Under the pieces are notes generated by a model. It made no database searches and was not told the DNA's origin. It saw only the letters and a list, made by a program, of their open reading frames with translations. Made by a program: the position numbers and the translations under genes. Of a DNA stretch of 27,797 nt, positions 1 through 10,059 are shown one piece after another (within the stretch, counting starts at the first letter, position 1; each line of letters opens with the position of its first letter). The stretch lies in contig JANSLP010000390.1 in the NCBI GenBank assembly GCA_029298735.1, forward strand, positions 1-27,797. Direction: 5' to 3'. The stretch is from Ophiostoma sp. CBS 140.51 (Eukaryota > Ascomycota > Sordariomycetes > Ophiostomatales > Ophiostomataceae).

Positions 1-93
1 CATAGCCAGCGGCACGGGAATTGACCCACCACCGGCCAGGATCGCGTCTGCTGTTGCCGTATCTCGGAGCACAGCCACAAACTGGCTTCCCAT
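1..93 (-). CDS. Possible 5' end of an unidentified gene (partial, runs off left edge)
   Basis: An open frame of 31 codons begins with ATG at 93 and is still open at the window edge. An in-frame stop at 106-108 lies just upstream, so this is the first possible start. The peptide begins MGSQFVAVLRDTATADAIL and continues through a Gly-rich turn (GGGS) followed by IPVPLAM. I do not recognise a family from so little sequence. G+C and codon third positions look like the other genes here, but the ATG context is poor (T at -3) and 31 codons can stay open by chance. It would be transcribed away from the tmpA-like gene's 3' end. Confidence 0.25.
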   Translation of the reverse strand, partial: MGSQFVAVLRDTATADAILAGGGSIPVPLAM

Positions 94-717
94 GAAGAAG
101 TTCGCTCAAAGATCAACAAACCACTTAAACCGACTCTTTCCTCCTGTAAGCGTTGTGCCTTAATACGTGGCACAGCAGCACACCCTCACGGGCCACGTTT
201 GGGCCTCCTTTCCGGGCCTCATTTGCGGACATTTTTACCTGCACTCTTTTGTCTTCTGGTGGTCCTCAGTAAACGTGATATCCGCTGCTTTCATCCCGTA
301 ATTCCGTGTCAGATCTACCAGAATATATTGGCACACAGAGAAAATATGGATGGCCTCGGCAATTATGTAAACAACATATCCCGCAAAATTCTCGCATATT
401 TAATTACACACATGGCACAGAGACCTTGAAGATAAACATAACCAGGTGTTTGGTAAAGCCCATGAACAACAAAAAGAGTCTTCTTGTTTTAGAATATTAT
501 TTTAAGGGAAAAAAATAAACTTAACTATATTTTTCAGAAATATGTAACATTAAATGTGGAATTGGTTGCCTTCTTCCCACGGCATTCGTCGTATTCTCTC
601 AACCTCTCTTGAACTTCTATATGCTTGTCTCCTCCAAATTGTAAAATGCAGAAAGAAATATGCTTCCATGTAGCGTAGCCCAATGCCACGTCTGATTGTC
701 TCATCTAATGTATGCTC
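94..717. other. Intergenic, no gene seen
   Basis: This stretch lies between the possible left-edge gene and the 3' end of the tmpA-like gene. It becomes AT-rich from about 430 to 680. Its short open frames have no family resemblance and no convincing splice structure. It presumably holds the 3' UTR and polyadenylation region of the tmpA-like gene and, if the left-edge gene is real, that gene's promoter. Confidence 0.5.
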
Positions 718-2477
718 TCAGAAATCCCACAGTGTGCCAAATGCGTGCATGCCGGCTGTAAATGTTAGTATCAGACATGTATGATAGAAGAAGCGAAATA
801 TAGACTCACCCTCACGGCAGCCTTGCATCATCTCATCATTGCCCTGCATGTTGGATGTGATAAAGATGACCTCGGCGCCAAAGCTGTTCCACGTATCCTT
901 TAAGAGCTGCACACTATCCGGCCGGCAACCGCGTTTCTTGGAGTCCCAAAGGATCATCCGCTCGGGCTCAATGTGCTTGTGGATGAGACCCGTAATGGTA
1001 GGGCCAAAAGTCTTTTCCTGGTCAGAGCCGATCCAGATGAGGAACCAGTTCTTGCTCTGAATGCAAGTTGAGAGTGCAGCACCGATTCCCGTGCCAGTGC
1101 AGATACGGATACCACGCTTGTACATGGCCGAAGCGTGGCCGACACCGGCAAACTTAAGCTCGCGAGTCCAGACCGTCTTAGGCGGGTCACTGACCAGACC
1201 CTTGGTGAAGTCGCCCTGGACACCACAGATCATGTAGTGGTGATCGGCTTTACGGCCCTCGCTGATGATACCAAAAGCGTGGTACTCCATGAGCGACGTG
1301 CGGCTGATGCGGCCCAATAGACCCTGTTGCATGCCGCGCTGGAACTTGAGGATGGCGACCTTGGGCGAGGGGAGTTCGACCTCGACAGGCACCTCGCGGA
1401 GCGTGACCCACGGGATGATGACACTGTATCGTTAGTAGATGAACAAGTTATTGCGTGTACACTGGGGACTTACAAAATGGTCATAAAGACGGCAAACCAC
1501 AGCTCCTGGGCGCTCAGCAGAGAATGGGCATCTGCCCGCCAAACACCCAGTTTGAGGTCATACGTGTTGCCCAGAATAACAAAGGCCCACGTGGCTGCCA
1601 GACCCAGCCAGCCAATAAACCGATGGTACCGTTCAAAGGTGTTGTGATGGTTGTTGCGGACCCAGGGAAAGGCGCTCAGAATGGAGATCATGACACAGAC
1701 ATTGGTAACAATACCCGTGGCAATGACCGAGTCCGGCTGGACAGCACGGTGCAGGATGATACCGATGACCTTGAAGAGAAGCCAGCCGGCACCTGACAAG
1801 GCACACCCACTGTGAATGCCGCCGACATGCTGGAGGACGGACGTGACGGCCAGTTTGATACGGAGTGGAGCCCAAGCGCGCAAGCCATAAATCGAGATGA
1901 TGTACAGGCATCGCAAAAACAACTCGTTGCGCATGAGAATGGCACACAGCAGGTTGCCCAGGACCAATGCACCCAAGTGGTTCTCAGCGTAGGCAAAGTG
2001 GCCTGTGGCCGCCATGATGATGCCCGTCAGGTTGAGCAGCGTCACAAAAATAAAGAAACCGCGGTACGTGTTGAACCAGAGCCGGAAAAGGACCCAACGG
2101 CTGACCTTGGGTTGAAACTTGGCGGGCTTCTTGGCGCCTTTTTGGATATCTTTGGGAATCGTCGATTCGAATGGCCGTTTAGACAAGAGTTTATGGCGCC
2201 GACCATCAGGAACATCGCCAGCGGTCTCCTTGGTCCATCCAGGTGGCCATGCTAGGGCTAGTTCGGGTGTCGAGTGCGGCGAGAATAGCGTGATACCGTC
2301 ATCCTGGAACGACTTGGCGGAGAACAATTCTGTCTCAAGGATGGCGGGCGTTGGCGATGGCGTATTGCTATCACTCAGGTTCTTCTCGAGGTCGACAAAC
2401 GTGGCATGCCTTTCGAGAGGTGTGATATCTTCGTTGCTGGAGCTGGTGTCATTGTGATGTCCGCGTGGTGCCGCCAT
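718..2477 (-). CDS. TmpA-like integral membrane flavoprotein
   Basis: Three exons (2477-1474, 1423-810, 755-718) encode 551 aa. The introns at 1424-1473 and 756-809 have GTAAGT/GTGAGT donors, CTAAC-type branch sites and ACAG acceptors. The ATG at 2477 sits in a strong context (ACCATGG); the open frame upstream looks like leader. Residues 1-125 are polar and Ser/Thr/Pro-rich. Hydrophobic segments then lie at about 141-157, 168-182, 186-200, 231-243, 250-270 and 288-303. A soluble C-terminal half carries an EYHAFGIISEG stretch and a GTGIGAAL nucleotide-binding loop (about 445-452). The C-terminus, EAGMHAFGTLWDF, is completed by a 38-nt last exon. This layout matches the TmpA family of fungal membrane flavoproteins; Aspergillus nidulans TmpA affects conidiation. 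Substrate unknown. A ferric-reductase-like oxidoreductase is the alternative reading. Confidence 0.8.
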
Positions 2478-5400
2478 GGTCACGGCCCGAGGGCGAGGAT
2501 ATGGACGGCCAAGCTGGTGTAGTGTAGGACAAAATATGAAAGGGAACGATGAAGGTGTATATGTACGATCAATAAGTGAACAAATGAGAAAGAAAATCAA
2601 CGCAAATGATGTATGACAACGGACGAATCAGGCAACACACGAGTGGGATAGCGACGGTGGTGAAAGGGTGACTGAAATATGACAAATTAGATCATGGTGA
2701 ATATGTTTTATACGAAGGTAGGCCAAGTATGAATATGAATGATTATGAGTGAGTGGCCTGGATCGTTCTCAGGGACGACCCAACGAGAGTGAAGAGTTGC
2801 GTGCTCTGCCCCTTAAAGAAAGAAGAGGGAGAGAAGAGAAAAGAAAACAGCAAAAGAAGGAACGAACCAGAAATCGACAAAACTTTGGAACCTCACGCGT
2901 TCGTGGCTCCGGGCATATCAAGTTTTTAAAGTCCACGAGGCAACTCAATGTAGACCATTGATGGTCAATGCTGTCTGCCCCTATCGTGGCATGTTTATTT
3001 TCTACTTCATCTACAGGCACAATGTTCATATTCATGCAAAGTACACATGGCCCGCCGGTCGTCTCTCCTCCACAGATATTCTGTGTGTAGTGCACTCCCC
3101 GCCATGGATATGCCGACAGTTTTGTTGTGCCAAGAGTCAAAGACGGATAAAAACCCCCTGCCGCCATATTGGCGAACGGTTGTGGGAATGGGAGGAATAT
3201 GGCCAGTATGGAGGCTGGCCTGGAGGCATGAAAAGTTTGCCAGATTGATGTGCCGAGACGCAAAGAAGGAAAAGAAGGCAGGAAAGTCAATTGGCACGAA
3301 CTGTTTTGCCATCAAATTGCCATCGATCGAAGAACGTGGCAAAGTTACCGAGATTGGTCCGTAGCACGGGTAGAAAAAACCGTCTTTCAGTAGTATTGTT
3401 ATTGTCTTTCCTCTTCTGGACATATTTTGAGTTTGGCCTGTTTTATTTGTTCATTTATTTTGCAGTATGCCCTGATATAGGACACGTTGATGTTGATATA
3501 GCTTCATTTGGCTGCCATCTACATCTGGCCGCCGTGAAGTCTGGCCCACAACAAGGCATGGAAATCCACAAAAAAAAGCGTGTAAGTGTGTAAGTGCTAC
3601 TCCTCGGTTCTCGTTCGGGAAATCACTGGACTCGACAGAAGAAGGACAAGACACGGAACATCCAGCGGAAAGGCAAGGCCTCTTCTCCAGAAAATGGACC
3701 GTGGGGAGTTCTTCCTGCCTGGCGTGCAGTAGCGAATATCTGGGGTATGGGGAAAATCTTTCCGAACAAACACGAAAAATCGCAACAGCCCCCAAATTAC
3801 CCATAGTGCCCCGGATTTGAAGAAACTCCTTTGATTTTACCAGCACCCACATCCATGATAAGGAGTAATATCCAGGAGTCATTGAAAGGGAGACGTACTC
3901 TCCTTTAACTCGTCTTCGGCCAAATGGACCGAGATGGAGCGCACGCCCCCTTGTGCCTGACTACACTCCCACGGCAGACGCCAACGAGACAAGAGGTAGA
4001 GAAAGATCCTCCTTCTCCTTTCCTGTTCATGTCTTCATCCGCCACCAACTTTTTCCAGGCGCACGAAAAATGATCTACAAACACATACACTCTTTTCCGG
4101 AAAATTATGGCCAGGTAATTCTTCTCATTCGTCGTTATGACCTTGTTCTCGCCATCCTTTGATTACCTGGCCACCACCACGATGTGCTTGACTTTTTGCC
4201 TGCAGCTTCCTGTTTTTTGCGTTATCGTCGGTCGAGGGGAGTAAACAAATGATGAGAAGATGAAGAGATCACGCTGTTGCACAATGGACGGAAGAACCCC
4301 GTCGTATCTCCCCGCCATACGATGTGGCTGACTGCCTCGTCCACACTAAGACACACCAAGACAGCTTCGTCGTCGGTCTGGCCCGGATGTAACAGCAGCA
4401 CGAGCTGCCCCAAGTCCCAAGTATCGTCCCACGAATTTGATCAGTATATTTCTATTTCATTACTTCGATCGTACCATTTTTATTCTCACCATCTACACCT
4501 GTCCTCCGTGGGATCTAAAAGGAGTTAGCCTTATCCACGATCCCTCTGTGCCCTTCCCCACAAAGTGACACAGCATGAACACCCAAACCCAGGGAACACG
4601 GACAGTTCGGTCGTACCAAGTTGCTGTTCAACGTCCAGCGGGGGCGACATGAACTTGTAACAAGCTCCGTACTTTGTGTGGAACACTTTTTCTCAAACAC
4701 TGGAGACGACGACAAGAAAGTAGAAACCAGGCACTGAGATTCTGTCCCCTCCCCAATTTCAACTTGGCCGGTTCGGAGCCACAATCACCACCGAGGATTT
4801 TTGAGGAGCCCCCGCGTACACTTTTTGGCTATTCACCTGTTACTGAACTAAACCATTTCAGATCTTATTCTCTCGTTATTTTCTAGTTGACCGCCGTAGG
4901 CAGAACTACATCACCGACGCTCCGCGCCAGCTCACGTCGATCAGGTATAAAACTCGGTGATATCATCTTAAAAGCTTGTTTTATACGCATCTTTCCCCCA
5001 GCTTGCACAGGCCTGTTCATGCCTCATTTTGGCTCTTATTCTCCGACGGAGTGAGCGTCCGGCAAAGCTGGAAATAAATGGGAAAATAAAGGAAACTGGC
5101 AAAATACGACAGCCACGCCGCATTAGGCTGTAATCATTGTGGCGGCACCTTCTTCAATGGGTAGCAAAGAACTCAAAAGAATGTCAGAGAATGACAAAAA
5201 ATGGCAGGAAGAATCCGCCGAAGCCCTCGCTCGCCTATTGTAGATTAAAACACGAGCATGTGCTTGTTCATGTGCTCGCATGTGCCCACGCATGAGCCCG
5301 GACTTACGAGAAGCGACAGATTTTGTCGGCGATCGTTCTGCCTCAAGGAAGATAAATTTGAAAGAAGTGGATAGTATCGCCTATTGACCTGCTAGTTTCG

Positions 5401-5887
5401 GCACTGAAATGACACCTTTTCACCTCCCACAGGAGCACGATGAGTGACGCAAGACAGTGGACCTGAGCCACATGGCCAGTGCAGTCATCGTGGATGGGAA
5501 TGGCATGAGCATATTTATTTCTGTCAATGGTTCCTGACAATCATATTGCCATCTGCAAACGAACACGAACTCCGCTCTATCGGCTCAAGATGTCCGACAA
5601 TCCCGGGAAGAATGCTCGAGAGAGCCAGGGCTTTGTATTGACCTGTATTGTCCCGTGCTTCTCAAACATTACGTGGGGAAGACTTATGACCATGATCACG
5701 GCTGCAAAAGATAAAGTAGAAAAATAACGACGAGGATAAGCACATAAGATACCATATACTCTGTAGAGAAATGGCCGGTATCTAAGCCATCTAATTCAAA
5801 ATAGCGGAAGGTTCCGCGTTTGAGACATATCCCGCTCAATCGCATAACACCGTTCATATAAAAGTGTTGCACCCCGCGATTCCATCT
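2478..5887. other. 3.4-kb region without a recognisable gene
   Basis: This stretch separates the start of the tmpA-like gene from the 3' end of the acetyltransferase gene. Several frames of 60-173 codons exist on both strands, but they overlap each other, have no family resemblance and often start at non-ATG codons. It must include the tmpA-like promoter and leader and the 3' UTR of the acetyltransferase gene. A TATAAAA sequence lies on the plus strand near 4948. Three CATGTGC copies lie in a short partly palindromic stretch near 5258-5286. No transposon ends, tRNA or rRNA were recognised. Confidence 0.6.
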
Positions 5888-6669
5888 TTACTTCCGTCTC
5901 GCCATCTGGGCCTCCACTACCTCCCGCTTCGCATCCCACTCGTCCCAGACAATAGAGAAAATAGTAGTGTGTCGCCCCGGGGCCTCGTCTTTCGGGTCTG
6001 TGCCGTTGCGTGCAGCGAGAGCGGCCGTCGGGACACCGGGCGCCTTCTGGCAGTCCCGGTTCGGCGCAAAAGTACGATGCCACCGCAGGATGCCCTCCAG
6101 GGTGAAACCCATACGTTCGGCTACACGCCGTGAGGCACTGTTCTTGGCATTGGCCTGCCACATGACACGGCGAAGGCCCAGACCACCCTTTGAAGGAGGG
6201 TCCAGCAGCCACTGCAGACACAGGCCAATGGCGTTGGACGTGACATGCGACCGTTGGAAAGCAGGGAAGACGACGGCGCCCATTTCGGTGTAGGCGAGTT
6301 CTTTTCGGGTGTCGTTGAGAGACAATACGCCGGCCATGTTGTCTGTACCGCTGTCACCGGCGGGGCACGTTTTGTCAATGATCGCCCATAGCAGGTCGGC
6401 ATCGGACGTGGCAATGGGGTTGTAAATCTTGGTCAAGAAATCGTCGACATGGTCGAGGAGCGGGAAGGCAAGGTATTGAAATGACTCGGGGTGGTCCTGC
6501 ACGAGCTTGACGAAAGGCACGGAATGTTTGGCTGGCTGTGGTTGTTAGTTGTTGAACATCATTCGAAGAAGCGCGCTGGACTCACGTCAAACAGCTCGAG
6601 CGCAACGACGTCGTTCTCGAGCGACTTCTCCTCGTAAAGGAAGACGTTTGCTGCTGGTTCTACAGCCAT
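5888..6669 (-). CDS. GNAT-family N-acetyltransferase (RimJ/RimL-like)
   Basis: Two exons (6669-6586 and 6535-5888) encode 243 aa. The intron 6536-6585 has a GTGAGT donor, a CTAAC branch site and a CACAG acceptor, and joins ALELFD to PAKHSVPF in frame. The protein has the Acetyltransf_3 layout. An N-terminal half contains YNPIATSDADLLWAIIDK and a substrate-side strand (AGVLSLNDTRKELAYTEMG). The acetyl-CoA core follows, with the SNAIGLCLQWLLD helix, then RRVMWQANAKNSASRRVAERMGF and EGILRWHR. These features are typical of fungal cytosolic GNATs that acetylate small molecules or protein N-termini. The substrate cannot be told from sequence. The gene is in tandem with the hydrolase gene upstream, with a 403-bp gap. 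Confidence 0.87.
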
Positions 6670-7072
6670 TGGGACTATGTGACGCCGTCAATTGTTGGTG
6701 ATGGAGACCTCGAGATGTTTTGGATGTCGATAATATTGGGCTAGGCAGCGATATAAAGTCCGAAATCCACCGCTTCCTGCGTATGTATGACGCCCTGCCT
6801 TCGATTTTCGGACACTTTTCTCCTCTTATGCAAGGTCGGGAGTTGCGGTTGCGGATACCACTGGCCGGGTGAGACGCCATCTGCATTAAGAAGGTGGCAG
6901 CCAACCTGGAGGCGGAGGCGGCGCGCCCAGTCATGGGTCGATCATCGCTTGCCAAGCATGCAGCGAATCGGTCGAGGAAAACGAGTAATTATATTGAGAG
7001 CTTGGAAATAAATCTACCATAATACAAGAAAGAAATCAATAAAGCAAACAATATCTATATCACACTATCGAT
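6670..7072. promoter_or_regulatory. Promoter region of the acetyltransferase gene / 3' region of the hydrolase gene
   Basis: These 403 bp lie between the hydrolase stop and the acetyltransferase start, both genes being on the minus strand. The stretch must carry the 3' UTR of one and the promoter of the other. No specific regulator motif stands out. The open frames in it are short and unlike known proteins. Confidence 0.45.
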
Positions 7073-8224
7073 CTATGACGATGCAAACAAATCGCCCAGC
7101 CAAACAGCAATCCGCGCTACCATTTCTTTCGTACAGCTGTGGCCAGTATTTTCTTGTACGAGCAGATCGATCAGTGGCGGCTTGTCGCTATCCTTTCCAG
7201 GAACATATGGTGGCCGTACAACATCGTTCGTCGGCGTGACGCCACGCTCTTTCGCCCACACCGCCGTGAACTTGGCCGGCACCAGCTCGTCTTGTGCACC
7301 GTTGCATAACAGAATGGGCGTGTCTGCTGGGAAAGCATCGGCAATCTGCTTGTCTTGCCGTGCCACAAGGTCGGCCAACGCCCTTGGCCAGCGTGCTTTT
7401 TGGCGGTCGTCGAGGTCGTCATAGTAGTCTTTCGACGTGCCCTCCACTTTGTCTTCTGTCAATCTCCCCACGAGCAGCGAAGTGAGATTCGGACAACCAA
7501 CGACCATGGCATAGCCAGCAATCTGGCCTGGTTGTGCTTGTGCAGCCAGCCGCCACGCTGTATGTGCGCCAAGTGAAACGCCGGCCATGACGTTGCGCAG
7601 TCGTGAAAATTGCGGGAGGTACATGGGCAAATAGTCCATGACCAGCCGGAAATCTTGGACACCGCCGTCAATGAGAGACAACAGGTCCATGGCGTGGCGT
7701 TCGTTGCCCGCAGCCCAAGTTAGGTTGGCGGCCGGACTAATTTCGCGCTCGCCGTGGTTGCGCATGTCCATAGTGACGGCAACCAAGCCCATCGTCTTGG
7801 GGCGAGAGTCCGTCCGATACCGATGGAGCAGTTCGTGGGCGATGCCTTCGGTGACGCGGTAGGTGCGTGTTCGGTTGTGGGCGAGGTAGAGGACGGCGAC
7901 TTCGGTAGTTGTTGAGCTAGAGGCATCAGCTGCTGGCGACGGCAGATCGTCGAGACCGTAGACGTAGATGCGTACACCGCCAATGACCATGGATGTCTTG
8001 CTCGATCGTGGTGTCGAGTCGGGGAGAGAGAAGCGAGGATTGCGGCCGGCGGCCTTGTCTCGTGCAAGACTGTCACCGCCCTTTGCTAGACCGTTGATGC
8101 CGTTCATATCGTGGACACCATTTACGCCATTTACGCCATTTGCACCGTTGACGCCGTTGACGCCGTTGACGATGCCATTTTGAATGGCAGTAGCCATGGC
8201 CGTCTCGACGACAGTGACCGTCAT
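7073..8224 (-). CDS. Alpha/beta hydrolase with N-terminal NGV tripeptide repeat
   Basis: A single exon encodes 383 aa, starting at the ATG at 8224 (A at -3). The catalytic triad candidates are clear: the nucleophile elbow GVSLGAH with Ser217, Asp312 in GAQDELVP, and His362 in ENTGHS. A core strand MGLVAVTMDMRNHGER precedes the elbow. This is a cytosolic serine hydrolase of the fungal alpha/beta-hydrolase (esterase/peptidase S9-like) class; its substrate is not evident. Residues 16-45 are a run of Asn-Gly-Val/Ala/Ile triplets that is not part of the fold. The nitrite reductase gene in this window carries the same type of repeat. No signal peptide is seen. It is a single gene, with the secreted esterase gene upstream on the same strand. 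Confidence 0.88.
   Translation of the reverse strand: MTVTVVETAMATAIQNGIVNGVNGVNGANGVNGVNGVHDMNGINGLAKGGDSLARDKAAGRNPRFSLPDSTPRSSKTSMVIGGVRIYVYGLDDLPSPAADASSSTTTEVAVLYLAHNRTRTYRVTEGIAHELLHRYRTDSRPKTMGLVAVTMDMRNHGEREISPAANLTWAAGNERHAMDLLSLIDGGVQDFRLVMDYLPMYLPQFSRLRNVMAGVSLGAHTAWRLAAQAQPGQIAGYAMVVGCPNLTSLLVGRLTEDKVEGTSKDYYDDLDDRQKARWPRALADLVARQDKQIADAFPADTPILLCNGAQDELVPAKFTAVWAKERGVTPTNDVVRPPYVPGKDSDKPPLIDLLVQENTGHSCTKEMVARIAVWLGDLFASS
8090..8179 (-). repeat. Degenerate 9-bp tandem repeat encoding (Asn-Gly-X)n
   Basis: Within the hydrolase coding region, 9-bp units translate as Asn-Gly-Val/Ala/Ile. The central part (residues 20-37) is NGVNGVNGANGVNGVNGV, flanked by NGI units. The DNA units differ from each other at third positions and by a few substitutions, so the array is older or less recently homogenised than the one in the nitrite reductase gene. 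Confidence 0.85.
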
Positions 8225-9081
8225 GTTGTCGATGGGAAAGAGGAGTGTGTATATGCAGAAGCGTGATGGAATATAATGGCAGAAATTGATGCAAAGATAG
8301 AGTAAGGTCGAAGATGTGCCCAGCCAAGATAGCTAAGTGAGGTGACACAAAGTGGTCGAGTCGATAGGCTAGACCAAACGTCTCGTCCTTGTCGCTGTGT
8401 TGTTGAAACTTGGCTCACGGGACCGAGTCTGGGCAAGTCTGGGCACTCAAACCTTGTTGGGACGACGTACGACGACGACCGGGTAGGCGGCATGCTTTAC
8501 ATGTAGTCTTGTCTGCAAGGTCGCAAAGAGGGTCGTACTTGAAATGAGGTGCATTTACATTCGGCCAGTTCGGCGATGTGCATGCAGAGGTGGTCATGAA
8601 ATTGCCTTTTTTGCCGAAGCTACGTGCTGGGCGAAATGGTTGTGTTGACGGCAATGAGTGGTCGGTAATTAGTGGCAAACTTGTAGTGTCGATCGACTTA
8701 CAAGATTTTTACCGAATCGGCAATTAGGCATTTTCGCATGACTGGTGCAATTTTGAGTCGGTCAACTGACGACAATGACCCCAACGCTACTTCAAGCTAT
8801 GCATGTGGATACTGATCCTATTACAACGTCGTTAATCTTTCGGTTGAGCTTGTTTGTCTTATTTGCAGTAATATGTGCTATTGCTTGCTATCTCATATGT
8901 ACATCCTTGCTGGGGTCGACCACGTTTCTTTGTCCCGAGAATCAAGCTTCTCCAGGTCCCCAGCTTCAGCTCCCCAGACTCCGAGCTGTCAAATCCCCCG
9001 AGCTGTCATCTCCAGACTCTCCATACCGCCCCCAGGTTCTCCGGATCGTCAGCGAGATCATCATTCTTGTCACGTCTTCTC
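8225..9081. other. Intergenic: promoter of the hydrolase gene, 3' region of the esterase gene
   Basis: These 857 bp lie between two minus-strand genes. The part next to 8225 should be the hydrolase promoter and leader; the part near 9081 the esterase 3' UTR. A plus-strand frame at 8775-9113 has one hydrophobic segment but resembles nothing known and runs into the esterase gene, so it is not annotated. Confidence 0.5.
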
Positions 9082-10059
9082 TTACAAAACCTTTGTCAAT
9101 TGGTGCTTGCTGAAAAAGTCCATTATCATCGGCGTCGCGTTGAAGCTTGTCGGGAACTGCCCAGCGTTCTCGTTGTCGGCATTGGGCAACGTGCTCGGCC
9201 AGTCGTGACCATTGACGCTGTCGTACACCAAGTTGACCAGGTTCTTTTCGGTGGCGCTGCTGTACTCGTAGATGACCGTGGCATTTGCGTAGGGAACGGT
9301 GTGGTTCTTGGCGTCGAGTCCTTCACGGGTAGCCCACGACTGAATCCAGTGCGGCACCGACGGCAGACACGCATTCTTGCGCTCGCCACCCGGGTAGTAG
9401 ATGACGGCGTCGAGTCCACCGTGGAAAGCCAGGATGGGAATGTCGCTGCGGGCATTGTTGCAAGGAATGACAACATTGTCGGCATCGCAGGGCAGAGTGT
9501 CGACATAGTAGGCACCCGAGACAGGAGCAAAGGCGGCAACGCGTTTGGACAGACCAGCATCGCAGGCCATGACATTGTTGAAGCCAGCGCCGTCAGACTT
9601 GCCTGTGGCCATGATGCGCTGGGCGTCGATGCAGTATTGGGTCTGGACGTGGTCTAACAGGTCGTTGGTAAACAAAACATCGTCAATAGTGACGCCGGGG
9701 ACGCCCTGCCACGAGTTGTTGATGCCCTGTGGGTAGACGACAAACGAGTCCGTGTTGAACTCGGGCTCGGTCAAGTCGTCAAGCTGGAGCTGCTGGAGGG
9801 CCGTCTTGGTGCCGCCGTGGTAGGACAGGATGAGCTGCGTCGGCTTGTCCTTGTTGTATGTCGGTGGGACAAAGACGAGGTAGTTGCGCTCCAGGCCGTT
9901 GCTGGTGATGTTGACACTGGTAACGCCGCCTTTGGACTGGCCGTGGGGCAATGCCTTGCCACAGCCGGTGACGGTTGTCTTGGGGGTGCAGGGCGAGGCA
10001 TTAGCAGCCGACAAGAGGGCGGCCAGGAAGGCCACCGTCTGGAGAGAAAAGGCGAACAT
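9082..10059 (-). CDS. Secreted CE1-family esterase (feruloyl esterase / PHB depolymerase-like)
   Basis: A single exon encodes 325 aa. Residues 1-21 form a signal peptide (MFAFSLQTVAFLAALLSAANA) with a likely cut before Ser22. The mature protein has the LpqC/CE1 fold: a RNYLVFVPPTY strand, the oxyanion-side LSYHGGTK, and Ser155 in GKSDGAG as nucleophile. Asp217 in AFHGGLDAVIYY and His285 in SVNGHDWP complete the triad. Cysteines at about 24, 34, 143, 166, 191, 200 and 231 suggest disulfides, as in fungal type-C/D feruloyl esterases. These release ferulate from plant cell-wall arabinoxylan outside the cell. A polyester depolymerase activity cannot be excluded. Several N-glycosylation sequons (such as NIT at 50 and NNS at 114-116) fit a secreted enzyme. 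Confidence 0.88.
   Translation of the reverse strand: MFAFSLQTVAFLAALLSAANASPCTPKTTVTGCGKALPHGQSKGGVTSVNITSNGLERNYLVFVPPTYNKDKPTQLILSYHGGTKTALQQLQLDDLTEPEFNTDSFVVYPQGINNSWQGVPGVTIDDVLFTNDLLDHVQTQYCIDAQRIMATGKSDGAGFNNVMACDAGLSKRVAAFAPVSGAYYVDTLPCDADNVVIPCNNARSDIPILAFHGGLDAVIYYPGGERKNACLPSVPHWIQSWATREGLDAKNHTVPYANATVIYEYSSATEKNLVNLVYDSVNGHDWPSTLPNADNENAGQFPTSFNATPMIMDFFSKHQLTKVL

Noticed and set aside
2478..2600. Upstream extension of the tmpA-like frame to an ATG at 2600
   Set aside because: The extra 41 residues look like translated leader, and the ATG at 2477 has a near-ideal context and starts the family-like polar N-terminus.
2769..3290. Minus-strand frame of 173 codons in the long spacer
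   Set aside because: It has no family resemblance, is rich in codons expected from translated AG/CT-rich non-coding DNA, and overlaps equally long frames on the other strand.
8775..9113. Plus-strand frame of 112 codons with a hydrophobic segment and an acceptable ATG context
   Set aside because: It overlaps the 3' end of the esterase gene, the rest is a Ser/Pro-rich low-information sequence, and no family is recognised.
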